35,478 nucleotides of DNA. Origin: a virus. Below the pieces are notes generated by a model. That model saw nothing but the letters and a program-made list of their open reading frames with translations. It had not been told where the DNA came from and made no database searches. Positions within the stretch are counted from its first letter, which is position 1. Each line of letters starts with the position of its first letter. Shown one piece after another: positions 11,701-20,900 of the stretch. The translations under genes and the position numbers were made by a program. The stretch is from the IMG/VR virus record IMGVR_UViG_3300010885_011297, positions 1 through 35,478 of that record; one strand, 5' to 3'.

Positions 11701-11866
11701 TCCAAATATTATTAAATCGACTGTAACTAACGGGTTTGTTGGGTCTAGTATCAAAGTAGCTAATAAGATGAATCTTACCGGCACCAAAGGTATAGACGGA
11801 GCAATAACAGCATTAGAAATGTTTATAAGTAACGGAAATCATAAATCTGTTGATACAGTTGCTTAA
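2756..11866 (+). CDS. Giant modular tail adhesin A (3036 aa) with beta-helix, propeller-like and LamG domains
   Basis: Very large Ser/Thr/Gly-rich virion protein. Domains in approximate residue order: six tandem Trp/Tyr-rich repeats (11-306) plus a separated seventh (459-499), resembling carbohydrate-binding CBM5/12-like units; the start of a pectate-lyase-like beta-helix (570-607, with P-W-K-T-I-K-Y-A-C); an alpha-helical Y-D-L-x-x-G-G-N motif (657-676); beta-helix rungs (791-823, 1009-1033, 1060-1172); a jelly-roll carbohydrate-binding-like module (about 1210-1497); a series of Y-Y-I/V beta modules (about 1622-2039); propeller-type blades with Y/F-G-N/S-G-x-F-V-A-I (from 2085); a LamG/concanavalin-like domain (2229-2412); more blades; and a conserved C-terminal block (2829-2969). 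An AAGGA site precedes the ATG. It is the paralogue of the next gene. Likely a host-surface-binding tail fibre or tailspike; enzymatic activity of the beta-helix is possible but no catalytic residues can be assigned. Confidence 0.85.
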   Translation: MSAEFKIGRLRYSWAGTWAPSTSYSRDDVVLKDGKLYTCLIPNTSSVSFYTDLNATFPCWQKTTDGKTWSGTWASGQSYGTGQLVIFGGLVYNCITAHTSSIFKDQAANWAEYTEFDAWHPVWTTNTQYGLNDVVRWGGIVYKCTTNHLSAASTVLGLEANQSSWSVYYSGVDYKGSWASSTRYKLNDLVKVDGNVYICTQYHTSSSTFNPSNFTMWLPGQMYDAVWSSTTSYQIGDIVLYGGDAYISKTANNLNNFPSTDLTNWGLFNVGYTLRNTWDSATSYAPGDLVARNSVLYEAIADNTNEDPTDITVQTSYISAGSSGTTINVFSSSNIVAGMAVSGTYFTSGQVVSTVTQTTATATGATFSGTALTLGGTVTGTFAVGMAITGQGVTPCYIVSGSSNSWVVSSDQGTVSATTITGQKNSIVLSKAPDSTLTDGQTLSFLGINAPYWSLLIPGKKWANRWTVSTSYSVGDIVSWVNGTYVAVDAHISTLTGSSINRPDYPAALGRYWILLAAHDLRNSLNTQGDLRTFKNGQAGVVPITSTTSIDTYVLGVSTDLPAWRKLNVIPAVYYVDTYSGIDRSDYGVTWDQPWKTIKYACDKLTAGFYFSNTVTLLKANKAYMIAEMYQWMLYQMSQNISPFSTDSLWDANYTQRDAERIIDAVIYDLKRGGNSQTVAATLSFFYVGSKTQFINSLVASSVVYYSPALNYLLTLMQSVVTNTALTSYQTINNVTPTSVVYQTINNALTAETGTATNIASLMSVITTALTNQNTYLVPVSNTGITASIYVKTGTYNEALPIVVPENVAIIGDELRSAVVQPAISKTLYCSQTVGATGNPTTAYLMIVNSTIGLTDQMPLQFISPYVNNASTTFGGVTSGKTYYVVGSSITSTTLQINDGPTFTFTGSSIVGSNVLSNVTSITNLAVGMQITGTGIPINTYVYSFSQAVNSIATITLCTGYPLANGYSFVAANATATSTLQTFTAAGNLVQFTNGYGNMTVYAGDCLKNMFLMHNGTTIRNMSFFGLKGTITANNQYSTARPTGGAYTSLDPGNGPNDTSVWIIRKSPYVQNVTVFGEGATGIKIDGTLHNGGSKSVVSNDYTMVISDGIGIWCTGPGSITEAISVFSYYAYAGYFAEAGGRIRSANGNSSYGTFGVVSEGYDTTEVPITGTIYNQSQQVQASVTSAFGTTDQLLKLNYSNAGSGYYLPITNMLKYSNEFLTTWTNDANLSFTKNNTAPSGYTEAWLLTGSTGTPGTGYIQQSVAINPSGYTYTNIGGTTLYGAPGTGATFNIVVTPTAYVVTVNNSGGASAQYQTGNNIKILGSALGGIDVTNDLIIVVGDLVGTGISTIASTTGTVPAGSNQGYTLSMYVYAGTSATVDLQAVFSGTTTVTSGISYNVSSNTATAYSGTSLISSANGGSVPYAYGVLKTLVTGWYRIWMAVYDSTGVNNTLTYKFFPQGANAPIANTYSIIYGSQIEIGGVSPSPDFYLETTTNRFSAYANYQVVGAGSNALLSGEESRSQAVFNARITTDNNGFTGGAGYATSSNTAQDGNSYSIKLAATDVGLYNYLGMRVFVQSGTGAGQYGFITYYNNSSSADSNSIAGKTALVCKDSVDQLTVISTTTSATPANNLLTLASGTDVSTWYVNQAVQFVPTYYTTTATATSTDTVVATATVGGTTNTIAVPCASLAVNMPVTFAGSDFNITPGYLYYISNVDYVNNLIQISATISGNPIQLSTVNSGTMTMTYPRYSGYIKAPTVNMVPNINIQFTGVSLGGLALGTTYYINDIIDSNNFTVSTTKVTLTTTSTTVTVNTIQANTASLVPMNPVVFSGVIFDAGISQGTTYYISNIIDSGNFTVATNLINVTATATEFGTNLITLSDVTGLVVNQPIIFSGIAANSTFGNIVPQTVYYILTINSGNNKITISSDKTNSFTLTSKTGLIQARTCPASAALGGGTGSMTITSTGTRVVVTNSVGNISTMNGTFSTSLFGNLNSYTRYYITALTAGTNPTLSISTTQAGTPITLATGVGNMQMAASGWDNITPGTPNATALDSTSAYFIEPRTVFSLPQYSQTTGTVTTPLSSSSFSKIAFGNNYFIAIPTSGSRGAASSDGLNWTAITLPSSVSTWTDIAFGNFYWAALGTTSGGSSVVAYSNSSGLGWRTVALPYTSSWSKIVYGNGTFVAISSDSTRAAYSTNQGLTWTATNLPSSTAFTLPGYGTTGNNAQLNSGNLKFGISSAVFDGANSYITSGVDSKFAFSTFDYTIEFWAYRISSQLSTIVDFHPSGAGNYHQINLSSTGVLRYAVNGATAITGTTLPIGSWNHVAVSRNGTNVKMFLNGTQVGTTYTDSTAYPASSITFGATNLGANFYSGYLDEIRVSTGIARYTGSFTAPTTTFTADAYTTLLMHLDDAPESIVFTSIIGSWASLTYGSGLFVAINSNGQTAWTTDGITWNSSTAPTSNAALSGVIINDSGANFTCTTSTTQLVVGQSVVISGVNSAVDGSAVTNGTYYISATNGKSTFRLADSYTHAIAGTNPITTVSGTPIGLTFAVGAPSYTSIAFGNNKFVAVQGGVGTTGLRSALSFDGVNWIQSLNYMSATNVKYGQGVFVAVNSGSTAAYISEHGQYWKSRTLTYGSITAMTYGINSSNIGVFATLTGDGSSVGNATVISEGARAQGRVTVSSGVITATSLWETGSNYTSLPTISLLDYNVSVNATVTARTSNGTLSNPTFVNRGTGYSTTSTVVTITGSGYADTFQTGLTLIINNLSSVPLVGSNMSIAGNSQVYKVTSASAVYGTTAPFIQANVQISPEMTTTLSPANGTAIQLRQAYSQCRVTNHDFLLVGVGNRQTANYPYTDITTAKVNQQAVETNQGHIFYSSTDENGNFSVGGLFGVQQATGTVTLSATQFGLTGTQTLSLGGIAVGSSSVVVTQFSTDVTFAANSDSIIPTQRAIKSYITGRLSQGGANTYTGNFVAGTISVGNPNIIKSTVTNGFVGSSIKVANKMNLTGTKGIDGAITALEMFISNGNHKSVDTVA
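2786..3671 (+). repeat. Six tandem Trp/Tyr-rich ~50-residue repeats in adhesin A
   Basis: Each unit follows the pattern W-x4-Y-x3-D-x-V-x3-G-x-x-Y-x-C/A-x4-H/N-T/L-S and occupies about 150 bases. The first four keep Y-x-C and H-T/L-S; units five and six have lost the Cys and His. A seventh unit (about 4132-4250) is separated from the sixth by inserted beta modules. The aromatic pattern resembles small chitin/cellulose-binding (CBM5/12-type) modules. Sugar binding is inferred. Confidence 0.75.
6385..7245 (+). other. Carbohydrate-binding-like jelly-roll module, itself interrupted by a small module
   Basis: The segment begins L-K-Y-S-N-E-F-L-T-T-W and ends with a G-S-Q-I-E-I-G-G ... Y-L-E-T-T pattern; G-W-Y-R-I-W lies in between. 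This order is common in carbohydrate-binding jelly-roll domains of phage fibres. The first strand block ends near 6560 and the fold resumes near 6840 with Y-T-L-S-M-Y-V-Y-A-G; the intervening part carries an I-L-G-S-A-L-G-G module also found in adhesin B at 12940-13190. Identification is by pattern only. Confidence 0.55.
9440..9990 (+). other. LamG/concanavalin-like domain inserted in the propeller region of adhesin A
   Basis: The segment starts with F-D-G-A-N-S-Y-I and continues with T-I-E-F-W-A-Y, then W-N-H-V-A-V-S-R-N-G-T, and ends with Y-L-D-E-I-R-V-S and L-L-M-H-L-D. This order is the hallmark of the LamG / concanavalin A-like lectin-glucanase fold used by many adhesins. It sits between blade-like repeats on both sides and has no counterpart at the same place in adhesin B, so it looks like a gained module. 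Confidence 0.8.
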
Positions 11867-11888
11867 TAAACTAGAGAATACACAATAA

Positions 11889-11896
11889 GATAAATA
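11889..11896 (+). promoter_or_regulatory. Possible T4-type late promoter element
   Basis: GATAAATA matches seven of eight positions of the T4 late promoter core TATAAATA and lies 20 bases before the ATG of adhesin B, in the 50-base gap after adhesin A. An AGAGGA ribosome-binding site (11902-11907) follows. A single short match in AT-rich DNA can be chance, so this is tentative. Confidence 0.3.
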
Positions 11897-11916
11897 CTAT
11901 CAGAGGATGATATAAA

Positions 11917-14900
11917 ATGGCAGAATTTAAATTAGGTAGAATTAAGTTTGTATACCAAGGTACTTGGGCACAAAACCACAGTTATGCAATTGATGACGTT
12001 GTTACAAATGGCGGAAAGACGTACATTTGTGTAATATCACATACTTCAACTAATGCAGTATCTGGATTTGCTACAGACTTGGCAGGCGGCGCAGGCGTTA
12101 CTAAATGGAATTTAATTTCCGACGGTACTACGTGGCGTAATACATGGGCCGGCGCTACCTATTATAACCTAGGTGATATTGTTGTATGGGGAGCAACTGT
12201 TTACGTTTGTAAAACAGCACACACTAGTCAAACTTATCTAGAAGATGATACAAGCAAGTGGGATCAATTCTCTGCAGGATTTAAATGGTTAGGTGCTTGG
12301 ACAACTAGTACACGATATAAAGTCCGTGATATGGTCTACTACGGCGGAAGTACTTATGTTTGTAATACTCAACATACTTCAGCTTCAACAGCCGCTAGTG
12401 GTTTAGAAAATGATTCAGGCAAATGGGATATTTTTAATCAAGGTATTACATATCTCGGAGCATGGAGCGGTAATTCTGTACGATACAAAGCCAATGATGT
12501 TGTTAAATCTGGTGCTGATTTATGGATTTGTACTACGTACCACACATCAACAGGCACTGCAATTGACGCCAGCAAGTTTTCAATCTTTGTTTACGGATTC
12601 CAATTTGAAGGATCTTATAGTTCAGCTACAGCTTATCAAGTCGGTGATGTAGTAACCTACGGTGGATACACATATACTGCCATCCAAAATAACGATTCAA
12701 CGAGTCCACAAACACCGAGTACAGCCACAGCATACTGGAAAGTATTCACAACTGGATTAAATTATTCAGGCGAGTGGGACACTGGTACAAGTTATAAAAT
12801 TGGTAACATTGTAACCTTAGGCGGATATACATATCTAGCTAAAGCAGATAACTCTGCATCTAAGCCACCAAGTGCAAACTGGGGACAGTTAAGCTCAGGC
12901 ATTCGATGGGCAAGTGCTCCAAATACAACATACACAAACGTTGCAAGTAGTAACGTAAGTGCAACCGGTAGCGGTAGCCCAACATTTACTGTAACACGCA
13001 GTGGTACAGCATATTCAGTAGTAATTGGTGGGACAGCAGGTACTGGTTATACAGTTAATGATACATTAAAGATTTTAGGCAGCGCCTTAGGCGGTTCAAG
13101 CCCAGGCAACGACTTAGTTGTTAAAGTTGCAACTATCACTGGCGGTAGTGGCACAGGCCCGATCAGCACAGTAACAGTTTCTTCTGGATATGCGGCAACT
13201 TGGAAAACTGGTATAACCTATGTACTAGGTGATGCAGTATACTATGGTAACAGCAGTTATATTTGTATTAGTGCCCACGTTGGTTCCACAGGTGTAAACG
13301 ACCCAATCACTGATACAGGAACATACTGGAACATATTAGCCAACGGCGCAGACAGCGGTGCCTTAACTACGCAGGGTGACATGGTTTACTATGGCGTATC
13401 TGGACCAACACGGTTACCAATTGGTACAGACGGTCAAATTTTACGTGTTAGTGGCAATCAGCCAGCATGGCAATACTACGGGCAATTACAAAATGTTGTC
13501 TATGTCGCCCCTAACGGAACAGATTCTTCAGGCAGCGGACAAGGTACAACTTTAGATAAACCATGGGCTAGCTTATTATATGCTTGCCGACAAGTTGAAG
13601 ACGGTTATTTAAACGTTAATGCTGGCCTAGCATTAACTGTTAATAAACAGTTCATGATGAAAGAAGTTAATAACTTTATTCAAGTTAACTACTCTTTCAA
13701 TGTTACTGGAACTAGTGCCAGTGGAAATACATTTACAGTTGGAGGCACCAGCACTTCAAGCCAAACAACAACTGCAAATATGTACTACGGAATGCCTATT
13801 ACATTTACAGCCGCAACTGGCGGTGTAACAGTAGGTACTGTTTACTATGTAAATACTTTTCCAACAACTACAACATTTACAATTAGTGATGTATATCAAA
13901 GCGGATCAACTCGATCAATTACAAGTAGTAGTGTTGTAACATCAACTGCGGCATTCAATTATACACAAAGTAAAGCAGAGCGTGATACAGGAACGGTCAT
14001 TGACGGTATTATATTTGACCTAACTCACGGTGGCAATCTATATAGTGAAACAGCTACAAAAGCATATTTTAAAACACTAACAACTTTTACTAGCACCGGA
14101 ACTACACAACAAGCACCAGTATTTGCAGGAAGCCTTGCATATTTAAATAACACACTGTTCCCGGCGATCTTAGCTAACTCTGCACCAGCGAATAACTATC
14201 AAACACTAAATGGCATCAGCACTAAAGCTATTCAAAATACAACTACGGTTACAACTGCATCAATCGAAACAGGTGCATTAACAACTGCACAAGGGTTGTT
14301 GGCTATCATTACGGGAGCACTGACAGCAGGTACTTATGGAAATATTCCGCAAGAACAACGTCCACATACTACTATCTATTTAAAAACTGGTACTTTCAAT
14401 GAATACGGTCCTATCGTTGTTCCGGTGGATACTGCAATTGTAGGCGACGAATTACGTAGTACTATCGTGCAAGTAGCCGGAGCTAATGTTAATTTATATA
14501 ACGATAAACCCAAGACAGCAGTTGCATTACAACGTGTCCAAAGTGTTCTATCTAATCTAGTAGCTAATAGCACAGTAACGCCAACTACAACAGGAACAAC
14601 TGCGCCAAATACACAAACACAAATAAAATCTCTACCAGCAGGCGATACTGGAAATACATCAGCAGTTAATCTAGTTGTAAGTAATACTAGAACTATCCAA
14701 GATATGTTTGCAGGCGGCGGTGTTATCACTGGCCCAACAAATTCAAACTATCCTAACGGATTGCTACATCAACCAGTAATCAGTATGCCGACAGTTACTG
14801 GTTATAACTCATCATATCTAGCAAACTACGGTGACGGTGTAACTTTAATTCAAAATAACTATCAATTCATTAAAGATGAGATTGTTGCTTTCTTAGCTGC

Positions 14901-17900
14901 CGACGGTAACTTAACCGGTTCAGCGCAGTGGAGTGCCTATAGCTCAACATATCAAGCAGAAACATTACGCGATTTAACTTATATCCTTGATGCTGTTTGC
15001 TATGATATGACATACGGTTGTAATAATCAATCATTGATTACTGGTAGTTCTTACTATAGTTTAAATACCGCACAACTAGTTAGTCCATACTTGATTGGTG
15101 TAACAGAGTCATTAACTAGACTATCAACAATCCTTGGACAAATTGTTCAAAAGACAGCAGTTATTAAGACAACTAGTGGGTCGTTACCAAATACAACTAC
15201 ACAATATACAACAGGTACAGCAGGATCAGCGGCAGCGGCATCATTTGCTCAAGCTCGTATTGCAGATATCGTATATTGGATTAACAATGGCGCTCCCGAT
15301 ACATCAACTGCAACATTCACAGGTTCTATCAGTGGAACAACCTTAACAGTAAGCTCAGTAACTGGCACTGTTAAGATTGGCCAGATTGTAACAGGTGGAA
15401 CAGGGAGCGGAGCAGTGGCCGCAGGTACTTATATCACAGCAGGTTCAGGTACAAGCTGGACTGTTAGCATAAGCCAGACAACATCATCAGCGACAGGTTC
15501 AACGCTAGTTATTACTCCGGTTGCATCTGGATCATACGCACTAGCAACTACAGCAAATAAAGCATCCTACGATGCAATACAAGCTCGTGCAAGCGAAATA
15601 GCCAACGATGCTAAATCATGGGTAACACGTTTCTATCAAAATGAAAGTCCTATCCTATCATTAACAACTCGCGACGCAGGATACATTGTTTCAGCATTAG
15701 CCTATGATGTATTATTTGGCGGAAACTTTGGAAGTATCCAATGCGGACGCTCATTCAATAGACCAATTACATCTGTTCAAACAGTACAGAATAGCCTTGC
15801 AGATTCAACATACGGTGCTATTGGTTTCGTAGGTGAGCGTGTCAAACTTATTGCCGCTAACGGTGCTGTTGTACAAACATCAACAGTTATCGATGAAATG
15901 GTTGCACAAATTTATGGCCAACCTACAAGTACAGCAACATTCAACGGAACAATTACTGGAACACAGTTAGTTGTTAACGGATCAGTTACTGGAACTATCG
16001 CTATCGGTATGCAGTTAACAGGTACTGGCATTGCCAACGGAACAACCATTGTTTCAGGTAGTGGTACAACATGGTTGTTAAACTATAACCAATCAGCGTC
16101 TTCAACAACTACTAGCATTATTAATGTAACTACCAGTGTAACGCTTAACGGAAATACATATACCAACGTTCTTACAGCAGGTACTACAACCGGATTTGTG
16201 CCGGGACTAGTTATTACTATTACAGGTTCTTCTATTAGCAACTTAACAGCTGGGACATACTATATCAAACAAGTATTAAGCTCAACACAGTTTACAGTTA
16301 GTAGCACATACTTAGGTTCAACATTCACTATTAACAGTACTGCTACAGGAGCAATGACTGCTGTAGTTTATGGTATCTATGGTGGTCTTGCACTAACTAC
16401 AAATATTACAGCAAGCGGAACAACAATTCCAGTTACTACCGTAACCACAAGTACAAATTTAATTACTGTATCTAGTAATGCAGGCATGTATGTTAATATG
16501 CCAATAGTATTTACTGGGTTGTCAGCAAATATTACAACAACCGCAACATCTATCACAAGCAATGCTATTACATTATCAAGTATAACTGGAGTAGCTGTAG
16601 GTCAACGTGTTTGGTTTACAGGATTTACTCCACAAGCAAGCGGTACAGCATCTAGTATTATAGCTAATCAAAATTACTATGTTCAGTCGATTGTAAGTAG
16701 CACAATTACTATTGCCGCTACACTTGGTGGTTCAGCTATTACATTAACTAATGCAAGCGGATTAACACTAACAGCAATATTTAATACAGCAGGCGGCCTA
16801 GTAAACGGGAACATCTATTGGATTAACTCAGTGACTGCTGGAACATATCCAGCAGCCGGCACAACAATCACAGTAACAAATAGTTACAAGAGCGGCACAG
16901 CATTTGCAATCACTAACACAGTAAGTGGATTGACTGCTACTGCCACAGCAGGTATGTCAACAAACCAAGGCATCAATGATAAAAATACCAACGGTACAAT
17001 TCAACCATGGAATAACCCAACAGGTTCATATGCATCTGTTAGCGGATATAATAACACATTAGCTACTATCCAAGGTGCAGAAATTATCCGTGCTAATAAA
17101 ACATTCTTGGCCAATGAGATGGTTGCCTATGTATTATCACAATTTACCGGTACAGTAACAACTACAGCAAGTGGTGGAACAATCACATGTTCTGGATCAC
17201 ACAACTTAACAGTTGGAGATCCTATCGTATTCAGTGGAACAAGTTTTGATGCTAATATTACGATCGGTACAAAGTATTGGGTGCTAACAACCCCTAGCAC
17301 AACAACATTTACCATGACAATAACTGCTCCCGGTACTGGAACACAGTCTACTAAAACACTAGTAGGCGACACAGGTTCAATGACAGTAAGTTATTACATG
17401 AGTCAAACTAAGTGCATTCGTGATGCTAATCAGTATCTTGATGCATTAGTTTATGATTTAGGTCTAACTGGTAACTATAAATCAAGCCGTGCTATTCAAA
17501 TTTACTTGTCAGCACAAGCCGGATCAACATCCACAGACTTGTTCCATCTACGTAACGGTTCCGGTATTCGTAACATGACAACTAACGGCTTAACTGGCGC
17601 ACTAACATTACCAAACGCACTAGGAACTAAGCGTCCAACAGCCGGATCATACTCAAGTCTTGATGCAGGATTTGGTCCAAATGATAGCTCAGTATGGATT
17701 AGTAATCGTTCACCTTACACACAAAACTTAACATTATTTGGTTCTGGCTGTTCGGGTATGAAGATCGATGCCGCGCTACACAACGGCGGTAATAGAAGTA
17801 TTGTTGCTAACGACTATACAACTATTATTAGCGATGGTTTTGGTGTATGGTGTACTGGTTCAGGTGCATTAACAGAACTTGTTTCTGTGTTCGCATACTA

Positions 17901-20900
17901 TTCATATGCAGGTTATATAGCAGAATATGGTGGACGTATCCGTGCTACTAACGGTAACAGCTCATACGGTACATACGGTGTTATTGCTGAAGGTATTGAC
18001 AGCTACGAAACACCAATCTACGGTCGTTTAAATAACCGTGCTAATCCAGCATATATCACAAACGTTGTAACAGACGGAACAGATAAGATTCTTCGTTTAG
18101 AATTTGAAAATGCTGGTAGTGCATATACTAATGCTACTCCAACAATTAGTGGAGCTGGTTATAACATTGTTGCAATACAAGATGAATTCCGTGACTCAGC
18201 AGTATTTGAAACACGCTTAGTTGACTTAAACAACGGTCAAGGAACTGGCGGTAGCAACTACTTAACAGCAAGTAATGTGGCACAAACTGGTACAGTTGGT
18301 ACTATAACTATTGCTAACAGTGATATTCAACTAAGTTCAGCTTACGTTGGTATGAGAATACAGATTGTAGCAGGTTCAGGAGTTGGACAGTATGCCAACA
18401 TTATTGGTTACTCTCAAGCTAGCAAACTTGCCAACATTATTCGTCCAAATTTTGCAACATTGACTATCACTGTAAACTCAACAACATTGTTTACAGTGGC
18501 TAGTACAGCAACTATGTACGTTGGGCAACCGATATACATGAACGCATCAATCGGCGGATTAAGCGTAACTGGCTCGGGAGCAACGGCAGTATATACCCCA
18601 ACAGTTTACTTTGTAAGTACAACTAGTTTCTCTAGCACACAATTTAGACTTTCTACAACTTATGCAAACGCTATCGCTGGAACTAATATTACCCTAACAG
18701 CAACTAGTGCAACACCGGCAGTAACAACAGCTTCAATTATTGTTGGAACTACATTAACTGTGGGAACATTAACATCCGGTGTAATTTATCCAGGCATGCT
18801 ACTAACAGGCGGATCAATATTAGCTAACACATACGTTGTTGCTAATATTAGTGGTAGTGGTGCAGGTTCAACATGGACTGTTAGCGTGAGTCAGAACTTA
18901 GCAAGTACAGCCTTAACTGGTACTGTTAGTGTTTCAGTATACGAAGCTGGGTGGGACCATGTTGTTCCAGGAAATACTATCACTAGCGTTCTTGATGCTA
19001 CATCAGCATATATTATTGAGCCAGCACTATCATATACTGCTCCAGGATTTACAAGTACTGCAATCACTATGACTGCGGCAGCTAGTACAACATGGTCTAG
19101 CGTGGCATACGGTCAAGGTACATTCGTTGCTATATCAAATGCAACAGGTGTACGATCAACAGCAACTACAATTGACGGCACAACTTGGGCCGCAGGAGGC
19201 AACTTACCAGTTGATGCAAGTTCTACCTGGGGTAGAATTGTGTACGGTGGTGGACAAAATGCTGTAGCTACAGCAGTTGTTGGCGGTATTGGCGGCAGCG
19301 GTGCTGTATTACAAGCCGTAGTAGGTGCTGCCGGTACTAATGTATCTGGACAAATTATTAGTATCACTGTAGTTAACGGTGGATATAATTATACTACACC
19401 TCCTAATATTGTAATTGTCGATGCGTCAGGTTCTTCGGGCGCAACTGCAACTGCCCGTGTATTGAATGGTTCAATCCAAGCAGTAGATATGGTAATTACT
19501 GGTAGTGGTTATTCAAGTGCAACTGTTACTGTTACAGCAGTTACAAGTAGCCTATCAAGTATAACTGCTACAGTTCAAGGTTCAGGATACTATGCGGCAC
19601 CTACAGTAACTATCGCGGCACCGTTTACAGCTACAGGTTGGTCTAGCGGTGGCGCCGCAACTAGCGGAATATATTACTCTGCGGTCGATACAACAGTAAG
19701 TCCAAACGTAACTAACTATTATCTAGCAGGCGGAAGCGGAACATTTAGTTCAACTAAACCAACATTTACTAATGCAGTTTATGGTAAATCTGGTTATGGC
19801 GCAACAGGTGTTGGAGCAAGCGGTACATATGGTGTAACGTTAACCTATGTTGGTACCCTAGGAGTTGCTACAGCTACTACTAATACCAATACAGCAGGAT
19901 ACGGTGTGATAAGTTACACTGTATCACAAATTGGTTACGGGTATGCATCAACCCCGACAGTAACAGTAACAGATCCAAATGCGGCATTCATGGCAATTTC
20001 TACTGCTACAAACTCTGCGGCGTACAGCACAGATCAAGGAACATCCTGGACTGCTACTAATGGAAATACAGGTAAAACAAATCTTAAATCACTAGCATAC
20101 GGTAATAACTTATATATTGCAATTGGCGGAACAAGTTCAGCAGTAGCAGTATCGTTTGCACCAAGTGTACTTTCAACTACAACATGGTCTGATCAATCAA
20201 GCTATATTACAGCAAACTCATCAGGTTATAGTTATATTGCTTATGGTGCAGGAGTATTCTGCGCAATCGGCGGTACTGTAAGTTCATTTACAGCGGCAGA
20301 TCCAACTAAGTGGTATGCAGGTGCTACGTTACCAAGTAAGACATGGGTAGGCGTTGCCTACGGTAATGGTCGATTTGTAGCATTAGCTAGCGATGGTACA
20401 CTATATTATACAACTAACTGGCAAAGCGGTGGCTGGACTACTACTCCGTCAAATGCGGCAAACAATACATGGAATGCAGTATTAAATAATCCTTTATACG
20501 CAAACGGTGTAACAACATGGAGCAGAATCAGATACGGTCAGGGATTATTTGTAGCAATATCTAACACACAAGCAGTAGCAATTAGTTCAGACGGTCTAAA
20601 CTGGACTTATTATGCCACCGGAATGCCAAGTTCAAGCAACTGGTTAGGACTAGCATTTGGTAATCCTGTAAATGCTACGCTAGGAAGAGTACCTACATGG
20701 GTATCAGTATCTAACACAAGCGGAAAAATAGCAACGACTATTGCAACCGGTGCACGACCAAGTGGCCGTGCTAAGGTAGTTAACAACCAACTTAGTGAAA
20801 TTAGAATGGTTGAGCCCGGAAGTGGATTCCCACGCGGTAACGTAACAGCAACTAGTACAACAAGTACAGGTACTATTACAGTTGATAATATTACTAACTT

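Noticed and set aside
14376-14729. Antisense open frame of 117 codons inside adhesin B, and other antisense frames in the Thr/Ser-rich genes
   Set aside because: They are rich in Val, Pro and Leu, as expected for the complement of Thr/Asn/Gly-rich codons, lack ribosome-binding sites and have no recognisable motif.
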